Assembly: GCA_016931085.1 (NCBI GenBank)
Contig: JAFGFO010000211.1
Location: 1-32,801, forward strand
Direction: 5' to 3'
Origin: Thermoflexales bacterium
Lineage (GTDB): Bacteria; Chloroflexota; Anaerolineae; Fen-1058
DNA: 32,801 bases
How positions within the stretch are numbered: the stretch's first letter is position 1; every line of letters begins with the position of its first letter. Under the pieces are notes generated by a model that worked only from the letters and a program-made list of their open reading frames with translations, did no database searches and had not been told where the DNA came from. Positions 22,504 to 29,989 of the stretch are shown one piece after another. A program made the position numbers and the translations under genes.

Positions 22504-24051
22504 CTAGACCCTGGGCCGGTACGACTCGTCTTTGAAGCGTACCTGGCATGCCACGCCGTGACGCGTGTCAAAGCTCACCTGGCCGCCGAGCTGGGTTTCT
22601 CCAAGGATGAAAATCGTTCGCATCCCCAGCCGGCCATCCTGTCTGAAATCAAAACCATCTGGCACACCCACGCCGTCATCGGCCACCCGAATCTGAATCT
22701 CCCCGTCCTTCATTTTGTCCAATCGAAGCCTGATCTCGCCTTGTCTACCGGCCGGGAAAGCGTGCTTGAGCGCGTTGGACAGCAGCTCGTTCAAGATCAG
22801 GCCACACGGGATGGCCGTGTCGATCAGCACGAACACGTCATCCACTTCTGAAACGAGAGATACCTGGCCAGGCATCATTTGGTAACTGGCCAGCATGAGC
22901 TTGACGAGGTCGCCCACGTATTCTTTCAGGTTGACGCGCGACAGGTCTTGCGCCTCGTAGAGCTTTTGGTGCACCAGGGCCATCGAATGGATGCGGCTTT
23001 GGGTGTCCCTCAAAATGGCTTCTACACGCGCGTCCCCCGCGTTGGCGGCCTGCATCTTGAGCAAGGCGATGATGACTTGCATGTTGTTCTTGGTGCGGTG
23101 GTACAGCTCACGCAGCAGGGCCTCTTTTTCGGCCAGGGCCTGCTTGACTTGCTCTTCCGCTTGCCGCCGGAGCGCTTCGGTTTGGACGCGCTCGGTGACG
23201 TCGTGGAACAACGTGGCAAATTGACCAAGCTCCGGGCAAAAAGCACGCACATCATAATATCGGCCCAGGGCTTGGGTGTGATTCTCGAATTCGGTTGGCT
23301 CTCCGCTGAGCGCCACTTTTCCATAGCGCTCGATCCACTCCTCCTCAATCCCCGGAATGGCTTCCCTGACCGTTCTCCCCAGGGTCTCCTCTGCCCGCAG
23401 GCCGGTCAGCCTTTCAAAGGCCGGGTTCATTTCCAGGAAGCGATAATCAACCGCCTGCCCTTGCTCGTCGCAGATGATTTCGTGCAGGGCAAAGCCGCTG
23501 GCCATGTTCTCGAACAACTGGCGGTATTTTTCTTCGCTGGCTTGCACGGCTTCCTCCGCCCGCTTGCGCTCGGTGACGTCGCGGGCGGCGGCATAGATTA
23601 ACTTCCCTATGGGAAATGAACGCCACTCGATCCAACGATACGAACCGTCCTTGCAGCGGTAGCGATTCTCGAAATTCAAAACGCTTTCCTGCTTATCGAG
23701 CCGAGAGATGGTAGTCAGCGTCGCTTCAAGGTCATCCGGGTGCACCAGGTCGAGAAAGCGCCGGCCTTCCAGCTCGCTCAAAGCGTATCCAAGCGCCTTT
23801 TCCCACTCCGGGTTCAGGCGGCGGAAATAGCCATCGGTATCGGCGATGCACAGGAGATCGAGGCTCGAGGTGAAATAGCGGTCCAGTTCTTCCGTCTTGG
23901 CGCGCAGCGCCTCTTTAGCCTGTTTCTCGTCCTCCAGGATGCTCAACAGGGCTTGCCGGGATTTCTCGGACTCGGCCAGCAACTCTTTGACGTGCCGCTC
24001 GCTTTTGCGCAACTCGTCTTCTATCTGTCTTTGCCCGGTATCGTCTGCCAT
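22504..24051 (-). CDS. PAS-PAS histidine kinase, HisKA_2 type
   Basis: 515-aa soluble sensor kinase. The start is ATG 24051, with AGGAG 7 nt upstream. An N-terminal coiled coil (10-55) leads to PAS 1 (about 57-165, ending AARDVTERKRAEE) and PAS 2 (about 175-290, ending FHDVTERVQTEA). The dimerisation domain then follows with LLRELYHRTKNNMQVI; His318 is the likely phospho-acceptor of the HisKA_2/HWE-related group. A HATPase_c domain follows, with NELLSNALKHAFP (N box) and VADDGVGVP (G1). It has no transmembrane segment. It begins 10 nt after the stop of a membrane MASE1-PAS-PAS protein with no kinase domain, so the two probably form one split sensor. No response regulator adjoins it. Confidence 0.9.
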   Translation of the reverse strand: MADDTGQRQIEDELRKSERHVKELLAESEKSRQALLSILEDEKQAKEALRAKTEELDRYFTSSLDLLCIADTDGYFRRLNPEWEKALGYALSELEGRRFLDLVHPDDLEATLTTISRLDKQESVLNFENRYRCKDGSYRWIEWRSFPIGKLIYAAARDVTERKRAEEAVQASEEKYRQLFENMASGFALHEIICDEQGQAVDYRFLEMNPAFERLTGLRAEETLGRTVREAIPGIEEEWIERYGKVALSGEPTEFENHTQALGRYYDVRAFCPELGQFATLFHDVTERVQTEALRRQAEEQVKQALAEKEALLRELYHRTKNNMQVIIALLKMQAANAGDARVEAILRDTQSRIHSMALVHQKLYEAQDLSRVNLKEYVGDLVKLMLASYQMMPGQVSLVSEVDDVFVLIDTAIPCGLILNELLSNALKHAFPAGRQGEIRLRLDKMKDGEIQIRVADDGVGVPDGFDFRQDGRLGMRTIFILGETQLGGQVSFDTRHGVACQVRFKDESYRPRV

Positions 24052-24061
24052 CACATACTCC

Positions 24062-25882
24062 TCACTCGTCCTGGCGCCCATAACGCGGCGGCTCGCCCAG
24101 CCTGGCTAAGAGCTGGTTCACCTCGAGCTTGAGCTCCCGCACGCGATCCTCCCGCCCGAGCGTCACGTTGTGCCAACGCTGCAATTCATCCATTTGCTGC
24201 CGGATTTGCCCTTCCGCCTGCTTTTGCTCGGTGATGTCGCGCGCGGTGGAGAGCACACCGCTCACTCGTCCCTCACTGTCGTGGAGCGATTTACACCACC
24301 AGGCAAGCAGGCGTTTTTGCCCATCCTGCCTGCGCTGCCAACTTTCCACGTACAGCATGTCCGGGCTGCCATTCAAAAGAGGTTGGACTTGGACGTAGGT
24401 CTCCTGTTCGCCCAAAAAGTAATACGAGGCTTCCTTGCCAATGACATCGTCGCCGAAAAATTCATACCCGGCCGGATTGGCCCAGGTGTACACCTTGTTC
24501 ACGTCCACTTCCATAATGATGTCGGGAGCTTCCATCAGTATCGCCTGGTGGCGCGTCTCCAGTTGGCGCAGTGTTTCCTCCGCCTGCCGCCGAACTGCTT
24601 CGGTTCGGATGCGCTCAGTGATATCTCTGGCAAAGACCGAAAGGCCACGCCTGGACGGGTAAGCGCTAATCTCAAAGAAATAGTGCGTTCCTCCAAGAAT
24701 GTTCTCGTTCACAAAAATCCGGGGCCGCTGCGCCGCCAGCACATCCCGGTATAGCTCGGCTGCACTCCTCGTCCCCAGTGTGTCTGGGAAGAGCTCAAAG
24801 ATAGATTTGCCAAGCGCATCCTGGGCCGAGATGCCTGTCAGGACTTCCGAGGCTCTGTTCCAGTAGGTGTAACGCAAGTCCTCGTCCATGGCGAAAAAGA
24901 CGTCGGCGATACTGTCGGCCAGTTCCCGAAAGGCCGCCTCGCTCGCGCGCAGGCGGGCCTGGTCCTCGCGCATGGCCTGCCCGGCGGCCTGGGTCTCCGC
25001 GTAACTGGCGGCCAGCAAGAGCCCGCTGAGGGCGGTGATGCCCAAAAAAGCCTGCGCCAACAGCAAGCGCTCGAGCGGGCTGTCGCCGCCCAAGGGGGAT
25101 GGCCCGGCGTTGATCGCCGTGCCGGTGACCGCGACTCCCGCCAGCACGGCGAGCGCCAACGCGGCGCCGCGTTGGCCATAGCGCAAGGCCGGCCAGGCGA
25201 GCAAGGCCATGAGGAGATAAGGTCGTGAGGTAAATGGTAGAAAAACAGCAACCGCGTTGAACGAAGACCACGCCAGCGCACACCACACGAGCATGAAGGC
25301 CCCCGCCTCGAGCGCCCGCTTCCAGCGTAGGCCGGATAAATCTCGCACGCCGGCCCAAGAGACGATCAACGGCGTGACCAACACGATGCCCAATCCACTG
25401 GTGGTCCACCACGTCAGCCAAAAGCTCCAGAACGAGGTGTGAGAGACCAGGACGGCTGCGCCCGCGCCGATACTCGCAGTGACGGCATTCACGTGGACCG
25501 CAGCGACGAGCAAGGCCGCCACTTGCTTCACGCGATCAAAGCGCACGCCATACCCACACGTAGAGGAAATCAGCCAGGCGCTCACCAGTGACTCTGTGAC
25601 GTTGGCCGTCATAAAGCCGAGGCTGGCGAGGGCTGACCGGCCGGCCAACAGGTCGGCCGAGTAGCCGGCGGCAAAAAGCGCGCCGGCAATCGCCGGCCAC
25701 AGGCGGCGCGGGCTGAGCAGGAGCGCAGCCAAGCCAATGCCACTGGCTGGCCAGACGGCCGGCAGGACTCGCTCGGCGTAGGGAAACAGGAACGCCACCT
25801 GGTGGGCCAGAAAATAGGCCAGGGCGATAAGCACGAGCCTCAGGACATCCCACCTGGGGAAGAACTCGTCGCCGTGATTCAT
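24062..25882 (-). CDS. MASE1-PAS-PAS membrane sensor without kinase domain
   Basis: 606-aa protein. ATG 25882 is chosen because GGAGG lies 7 nt upstream. Residues 10-305 form an eight-to-nine-helix MASE1 membrane sensor domain. Two PAS domains follow (about 320-435, ending FARDITERIRTEA; and 445-560, ending TARDITEQKQAEG). The protein ends in a short coiled coil with WHNVTLGREDRVRELK and LLARLGEPPRY, a tail often seen at the end of such PAS proteins. No HisKA, HATPase, GGDEF or EAL domain is present. The kinase encoded 10 nt downstream is the obvious output partner. The start region, including the Shine-Dalgarno, touches the edge of the dispersed repeat at 25880-26035. Confidence 0.9.
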   Translation of the reverse strand: MNHGDEFFPRWDVLRLVLIALAYFLAHQVAFLFPYAERVLPAVWPASGIGLAALLLSPRRLWPAIAGALFAAGYSADLLAGRSALASLGFMTANVTESLVSAWLISSTCGYGVRFDRVKQVAALLVAAVHVNAVTASIGAGAAVLVSHTSFWSFWLTWWTTSGLGIVLVTPLIVSWAGVRDLSGLRWKRALEAGAFMLVWCALAWSSFNAVAVFLPFTSRPYLLMALLAWPALRYGQRGAALALAVLAGVAVTGTAINAGPSPLGGDSPLERLLLAQAFLGITALSGLLLAASYAETQAAGQAMREDQARLRASEAAFRELADSIADVFFAMDEDLRYTYWNRASEVLTGISAQDALGKSIFELFPDTLGTRSAAELYRDVLAAQRPRIFVNENILGGTHYFFEISAYPSRRGLSVFARDITERIRTEAVRRQAEETLRQLETRHQAILMEAPDIIMEVDVNKVYTWANPAGYEFFGDDVIGKEASYYFLGEQETYVQVQPLLNGSPDMLYVESWQRRQDGQKRLLAWWCKSLHDSEGRVSGVLSTARDITEQKQAEGQIRQQMDELQRWHNVTLGREDRVRELKLEVNQLLARLGEPPRYGRQDE

Positions 25883-26035
25883 AGCGCGGCCTCCAGCCGC
25901 AACCAAAACGCTTTCACCGCCGAGAGCGCCGAGGCCGCCGAGAAGAATTTTAAAAACTCTGCGTTCTCTGCGTGCTCTGCGCGCAAGCGAAAATCTTCGC
26001 GACTGTGATAGTTTTTCGCGGGCAATATTATACCA
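25880..26035. repeat. Dispersed ~150-bp repeat, copy 2
   Basis: Closely similar to 215-375 in the same orientation. The shared edge CATAGCGCGGC includes the start codon of the MASE1 gene on the minus strand, so this copy provides the whole leader, and its edge carries the ribosome-binding site. It has the same internal CGC(C/A)GAG rhythm and the same GATAGTTTTTCGCGGG segment as copy 1. Confidence 0.8.
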
Positions 26036-26054
26036 CGCTCCTTTCCCAAAAATG

Positions 26055-26089
26055 GTCTCAGGCTGAAGGTTTCAGGTTTCAGGTTTCAG
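26055..26089. repeat. 7-bp tandem repeat AGGTTTC
   Basis: Three exact heptamers (26067-26087) with degenerate units before them. On the minus strand the tract (GAAACCT) encodes the last residues of the AlaX-like protein, LKPET, and supplies its TGA stop at 26072-26074. Confidence 0.85.
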
Positions 26090-27286
26090 CATTTGGCCGC
26101 TCACCCAATCCAGCGTCGCCTGGACCTGTTCGAGGCTGGCCGGGCCGCTGCCGCCTTGGGCCATGTCAGCTTGCCCCCCACCCTTGCCGCCGAGCCGCTG
26201 GACCGCCTGGCGCAGCCAGGCCGACACGTCCAGCTCCAGGTCTGCTGAGCGGGCAAAGACAAGCTGGCAGCGCTCGCCCCCGCTAGAGCCAAGCAGGGCC
26301 ACCGTGCGCGGCTGCTCGACGATGCGCTTGGCCACCAGGCGCAGGCCGGGCGCGTCGCGCCCCTCCCAGGCGCGAGCTACCACCCCAAACGGAGTACCGC
26401 CCCGCACGGACAAGGCCAGCTCGTCCGCCTCGACCAACATCAGCTTGCCCTCGGCTTCAACCTGCTTCTTGCGGGCTTCTTTGGCTTCCGTCTGCAGGCG
26501 ATCGATGGCCTCGTCCAACTCCCAGTAAGCTATCGACAGGCCGGCGGCCGCACGAGAAATCACCTCGTGTTTGCGGCGATAATCGGCCAATGCCCGCCAG
26601 CCGCAGCGAAACTCGACGCGCGTCTCCGCCCCCCGCCGCTCGAGCCGGGTGATCTTGAGCAGGCCGATTTGACCCGTGCTAGAGACGTGCGTGCCGCCGC
26701 AGGCCGAGGCGTCAAAGCCCTCGACCTGGACGACGCGGATGTCCCCCTCGACCTTGGGCGGCTTGCGCAGAGGCAAACGCCCCAGCTCGTCCGGCGTCAC
26801 AAAGCGCGCCGTGACCGGCCGGTCCTCAAAGACCAGGCGGTTGGCCAGGTCTTCGACTTGCTCGACCAGGGAAAGCGACAAGTCGCTCCGGTCGAGGTCG
26901 ATCGTCAGCGTATCCGGGCTGAGGTGAAAGCCGACCGTTTCAGCCTGCGCCAGGCGGGCGCAAGCCTGTGACAGGATGTGCTGGCCGGTGTGCTGCTGCA
27001 TGTGGTCGAAGCGGCGCAGCCAATCGATCTCACCACTTAGCTCACCGGGCTGGACCGGGGCGGCAAGCACGTGCAACACGCCGCCATCAGCCTCGCGCTC
27101 GACCACGTCGATGACATCTACCCCGCCCAGCTTGCCCAGGTCGTGCGGCTGCCCGCCGCCAGTGGGGTAAAACGCCGTCTGATCCAGTACGAGCGCCGGC
27201 TGGCCGGCGTGGGTCGACTGCTCGATCACCCGAGCGTTAAAAGAACGTTGGTAGGCATCCTGGTAGTAGAGCCGGTGTGTTTTCAT
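26072..27286 (-). CDS. alaX: Alanyl-tRNA editing protein AlaX (long form, with DHHA1)
   Basis: 404-aa free-standing editing domain that hydrolyses mischarged Ser- or Gly-tRNA(Ala) in trans. The N-terminal beta-barrel region has YPTGGGQPHDLG (40-51). The editing core carries the zinc ligands H99-TGQ-H103 and C196-GGT-H200. A coiled-coil segment (about 245-275) and a DHHA1 domain follow, with the glycine-rich GGKGGGQADMAQGG motif near the C-terminus. This is the AlaX-L layout: the AlaRS C-terminal half without catalytic and anticodon-recognition parts. The ATG at 27286 has only a weak upstream SD; the GTG at 27292 is possible. The last residues are encoded in a 7-bp repeat. Confidence 0.92.
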   Translation of the reverse strand: MKTHRLYYQDAYQRSFNARVIEQSTHAGQPALVLDQTAFYPTGGGQPHDLGKLGGVDVIDVVEREADGGVLHVLAAPVQPGELSGEIDWLRRFDHMQQHTGQHILSQACARLAQAETVGFHLSPDTLTIDLDRSDLSLSLVEQVEDLANRLVFEDRPVTARFVTPDELGRLPLRKPPKVEGDIRVVQVEGFDASACGGTHVSSTGQIGLLKITRLERRGAETRVEFRCGWRALADYRRKHEVISRAAAGLSIAYWELDEAIDRLQTEAKEARKKQVEAEGKLMLVEADELALSVRGGTPFGVVARAWEGRDAPGLRLVAKRIVEQPRTVALLGSSGGERCQLVFARSADLELDVSAWLRQAVQRLGGKGGGQADMAQGGSGPASLEQVQATLDWVSGQMLKPET

Positions 27287-27303
27287 GGGCACTTGGCTTG
27301 TTG

Positions 27304-27331
27304 CGTTTACGTTTCACGCATCACGCATCAG
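27304..27331. repeat. 7-bp tandem repeat (CGTTTAC/GTTTCAC/GCATCAC)
   Basis: Four consecutive heptamers, drifting in sequence (CGTTTAC, GTTTCAC, GCATCAC, GCATCAG), lie 18 bp upstream of the AlaX start in its leader region. Confidence 0.6.
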
Positions 27332-27390
27332 TATAACACGAGAGCCCAAAATGCGCCACAGAAAGTTTAAGAGAAACACTTGTGATGCGA

Positions 27391-27579
27391 TCAGTCCGAG
27401 CGATTGAAGAGGTGGTCCAGCACGAGGAAAATCACCACGACCAGGACGGCCATCACGCCCAGCAGCATCCAGGGCGACATAGGCACCCACACGACGATGC
27501 GCAGCTTGCTCCAGATGAGCCAGAAAGCGACGGCAACAGCGATCCCCCACAATAGATTGGTCAAACGGCGTTTTTTCAT
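27391..27579 (-). CDS. Small two-helix membrane protein
   Basis: 62-aa protein with a basic N-terminus (MKKRR), two hydrophobic helices (about 8-24 and 34-55) and a short charged tail. GAGG sits 5 nt before the ATG, and the pattern is that of a genuine small membrane protein. I do not recognise a family. It lies between hutI and alaX on the same strand, with a heptamer repeat between it and hutI. Confidence 0.7.
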   Translation of the reverse strand: MKKRRLTNLLWGIAVAVAFWLIWSKLRIVVWVPMSPWMLLGVMAVLVVVIFLVLDHLFNRSD

Positions 27580-27588
27580 AAAAACCTC

Positions 27589-27630
27589 GTTAATTGTTAA
27601 TTATTAATTGTTAATTGTTAATTATTAATG
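27589..27630. repeat. 7-bp tandem repeat GTTAATT/ATTAATT
   Basis: Six consecutive heptamers of the same type as at 17527-17567. On the minus strand the tract encodes the last residues of HutI (VINN) and provides its TAA stop (27618-27620). It ends 10 bp before the ATG of the 62-aa gene. Confidence 0.9.
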
Positions 27631-28901
27631 ACCAGCTCTCCGCGCTTGACGACGGAGCGCACCAGGTTGGTGCCAAAACGGTAGCCCAGGTGGCGATAGT
27701 CGGGCGCGTCCAGGATGAGCGCGTCGGCCAGCTTGCCAGGCTCCAGGCTGCCGGTCTGCTCGCCGCGTCCGACAGCGTACGCCGCGTTGAGCGTGGCCGC
27801 CGCCAGGGCCTGGGCCGGGCTGAGCTGCATGGCGCGGCAAGCCAGCGCGATGATGAACTGCATGCTTTCGCACCAACACGTGCCGGGGTTACAGTCGGTG
27901 GCCAGCGCCAGGGCGCCGCCGTGATCCAACAGGAGCCGCGCCGGCGAATAGTCGCGGTGGGCCAGCCCGAACGGCGTGCCGGGCAGCGACACAGCGATGA
28001 CGTTCGAACAGGCCACGGCCTCCACCTCTTCGGGCGGCGTGACGACGAAATGATCCACCGAGGTCGCGCCCAACTCGACCCCCAGCCGCGCCCCGCCCAG
28101 CGATTTGAACTCGTCCACGTGGATTTTAAGCCCAAATCCCAATGCCTTGGCCCGTTCCAGGATGCGCCGCGTCTGCGCCAGCGTGAACGCCCCCTCGTCA
28201 CAAAACACGTCACAGAAAAGCTCCGGCCGTCCCCCCAGCTTGAAATGGCTATTCGCCAGGTGCTCTTGGATAGCCGGGAGCATCTCCATCGTGATCAGCT
28301 TCACGTACTCGTCCTCGCGGCCTGTGTATTCTGGCGGGACCGCGTGCGCGCCCAGGAAGGTCGGCACCAGGTCAACGGGGTGCGAGCGATCCAGGCGAGC
28401 GATGGCCTCCAGCAGCTTGAGCTCGTTGGCCGTGTCGAGGCCATAGCCGGTCTTGACCTCGACCGTCGTCGTGCCGTGGGCGAGCATGCGGTCCAGCCGG
28501 GCGCGGCATTGCGCCACAAGCGCCTCGATCGAGGCCTGGCGCGTCTGGCGCACGGTCGAGGCGATCCCGCCGCCGGCGGCCATGATCTCCATATAGCTTG
28601 CCCCGCCCACGCGCAGCTCGAACTCGGCCGCCCGCTCGCCGGCCCAGACCAGGTGAGTGTGAGGGTCGACAAAGCCGGGGATGACGACCCGGCCAGCGGC
28701 GTCGATCTCCTGCCGAGCGGTATAGGCCGCGCGCAGCTCGCTCGTCGTGCCCACGGCCAGGATGCGCTCGCCACGCACGGCCAGGGCGCCGTCCTGGATG
28801 ATGCCCAACTCGCCCAAGTTGTGGCCGCGTTGGGGGCCGCCCGGGGACGGCACCACGCACAATTGAGAAGCGGAGTGAATCAGCAAATCGACAGTTTCCA
28901 T
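27618..28901 (-). CDS. hutI: Imidazolonepropionase
   Basis: 427-aa amidohydrolase of histidine degradation that opens imidazolone-5-propionate to N-formimino-L-glutamate. The TIM-barrel metal site is visible: GFVDPHTHLVWAG (the HTH pair), then VKTGYGLD, FLGAHAVP, LKIHVDEF and ALATDCNPG (the Asp ligand). All are typical of HutI. The start is ATG 28901; the upstream continuation of the frame has no family similarity. AAGG lies about 10 nt before it, within a heptamer-like tract. No hutH, hutU or hutG is in this window, so the gene is separated from the rest of the pathway here. It is 30 nt downstream of the M23 gene on the same strand. Confidence 0.95.
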   Translation of the reverse strand: METVDLLIHSASQLCVVPSPGGPQRGHNLGELGIIQDGALAVRGERILAVGTTSELRAAYTARQEIDAAGRVVIPGFVDPHTHLVWAGERAAEFELRVGGASYMEIMAAGGGIASTVRQTRQASIEALVAQCRARLDRMLAHGTTTVEVKTGYGLDTANELKLLEAIARLDRSHPVDLVPTFLGAHAVPPEYTGREDEYVKLITMEMLPAIQEHLANSHFKLGGRPELFCDVFCDEGAFTLAQTRRILERAKALGFGLKIHVDEFKSLGGARLGVELGATSVDHFVVTPPEEVEAVACSNVIAVSLPGTPFGLAHRDYSPARLLLDHGGALALATDCNPGTCWCESMQFIIALACRAMQLSPAQALAAATLNAAYAVGRGEQTGSLEPGKLADALILDAPDYRHLGYRFGTNLVRSVVKRGELVINN

Positions 28902-28904
28902 CTG

Positions 28905-28925
28905 GCAAACCTTGAACCTGAAACC
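28905..28925. repeat. 7-bp tandem repeat (GCAAACC/TTGAACC/TGAAACC)
   Basis: Three degenerate heptamers between the M23 stop and the hutI start, related to the AGGTTTC tract at 26055-26089 (opposite-strand reading GGTTTCA, GGTTCAA, GGTTTGC). Confidence 0.55.
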
Positions 28926-28930
28926 CCTTT

Positions 28931-29701
28931 CTAGCGCCGCGCCTGGACGAATTCGCTGGGCGGCAGGTAGCCCCAAGCTTGAGGGGCGGCTTGCTGTGGG
29001 TCGTCGTCCCAGGTATAGCCAACCCCGGCCACGTGCCCATTGCACGTGCCCCGCCCGCCAGCCGAGTCGGCCGGGAACAGTTGCCTCCCATCGCCAAAGG
29101 TGCGTATTTCCCAATGCAGGTGGCTGTTATAGCCCCGATCGTGCACCTGCCCAATGGGTTGTCCCACTTGGACTGCCTCTCCCACGGCTACTCGCAGGAC
29201 AGCCACGTGCCAATAAGCCGACCAGACGCGTCCGCCATCGGGCAAGATGTGCTCGATGACGAGCGCATAGCCTTCGCTGCCGAGCGACTCTTGCCAACTG
29301 ACTACGCCGTTGGCGACGGCGCGCACCGGCGCGCCGCGCGCGCCAAAGCCATCTACTCGCCCCTGCGCGTCACGTGCAAACCAATCTTCGCCGGCGTGAT
29401 AGAGTTGCTCGAAAGCCACCTTGTTCCCATCGGCGTCCACAAAGCACTTGCCGCTCGTGCCCAGGCCGGGATTCTGGGCGCCAAAGCGCGTGTCGACCAG
29501 GAGCGGCCCGGACTGGTGCGGGATATAGACCCCGAAGCGGGCCGGGTCGAGCGGAAAGTCGAAGGCGTCCGCCGGCTCGGGCGTTTGCCAGGGCACGGGG
29601 GTGGGCAAATCGCCGGCCGGCAGGTTGGGCCGGCAGGCCGCCAGCGCGCACAAGACGATGACCAACGACCGGCGACCGGCGCCCCAGACAGCCATACTCA
29701 T
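28931..29701 (-). CDS. M23-family metallopeptidase lipoprotein
   Basis: 256-aa exported peptidase of the lysostaphin/LytM group. The N-terminal hydrophobic stretch ends in a lipobox, LAAC, with Cys23. The zinc site is complete: His102 and Asp106 in YHAGEDW, His194 and His196 in SHLHWEIR, plus His165 in AYWHVAV. A typical barrel segment (APVRAVANGVVSW) lies between. It probably cuts peptidoglycan cross-links at the cell surface; the specificity is inferred. ATG 29701 is preferred because it overlaps the stop of the small upstream reading frame in ATGA; ATG 29695 has a better SD distance and is possible. Confidence 0.88.
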   Translation of the reverse strand: MSMAVWGAGRRSLVIVLCALAACRPNLPAGDLPTPVPWQTPEPADAFDFPLDPARFGVYIPHQSGPLLVDTRFGAQNPGLGTSGKCFVDADGNKVAFEQLYHAGEDWFARDAQGRVDGFGARGAPVRAVANGVVSWQESLGSEGYALVIEHILPDGGRVWSAYWHVAVLRVAVGEAVQVGQPIGQVHDRGYNSHLHWEIRTFGDGRQLFPADSAGGRGTCNGHVAGVGYTWDDDPQQAAPQAWGYLPPSEFVQARR

Positions 29702-29874
29702 GAGCCTAGCCAACGCAGCAGGCTGTAAACCACAGCCGCCGTGATACCCATCCACGCCAGGCCAAACCACACCACCGGTCAGGGCTGGTCGCGCGACACC
29801 CACTGGCCACCCATGTCGATCTCGAGGGGGTAACGCAGCGGCAGCGCAAGATACGAAATGCGGTTGGATAACAT
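29698..29874 (-). pseudogene. Small membrane protein gene interrupted by an in-frame TGA
   Basis: A 58-codon frame from ATG 29874 to TGA 29698-29700 with one internal TGA at codon 32 (29779-29781). GAGGTG lies 4 nt before the ATG. The first part (31 residues, MLSNRISYLALPLRYPLEID...) is followed, in the same frame, by a clear membrane helix (VVWFGLAWMGITAAVVYSLL) and RWLGS. The final TGA overlaps the M23 ATG by ATGA, as expected of a coupled gene. Changing the TGA to TGG (Trp) would restore one small single-helix protein. A nonsense mutation, a sequencing error, or readthrough could explain it. TGA is a normal stop elsewhere in the window. Confidence 0.65.
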
Positions 29875-29913
29875 CCCACACCTCAAATTCCTTGGTACAT
29901 ATCGACTTTATCT

Positions 29914-29924
29914 ATTGTACCACA
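29914..29924 (-). promoter_or_regulatory. Extended -10-like box TGTGGTACAAT
   Basis: Third exact copy of the 11-mer found at 1052 and 1171, here on the minus strand about 40 bp before the small membrane frame and the M23/hutI genes. The -35 region is poor, as expected if the TG extension compensates. Confidence 0.5.
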
Positions 29925-29989
29925 AAAAAGCCGTTCACCTTGCAGCAGGCGATCCCTTGCTTTACGGCTGTTGCCGAGTCGCCGGATTG

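Noticed and set aside
17527..27630. Heptamer tracts considered as CRISPR-like arrays
   Set aside because: Units are 7 bp with no spacers and no cas genes nearby; they are simple tandem repeats.
29779..29781. In-frame TGA considered as selenocysteine
   Set aside because: The flanking residues are Pro codons, the protein has no redox-type motif, no selenocysteine element could be recognised, and TGG (Trp) is one base away.
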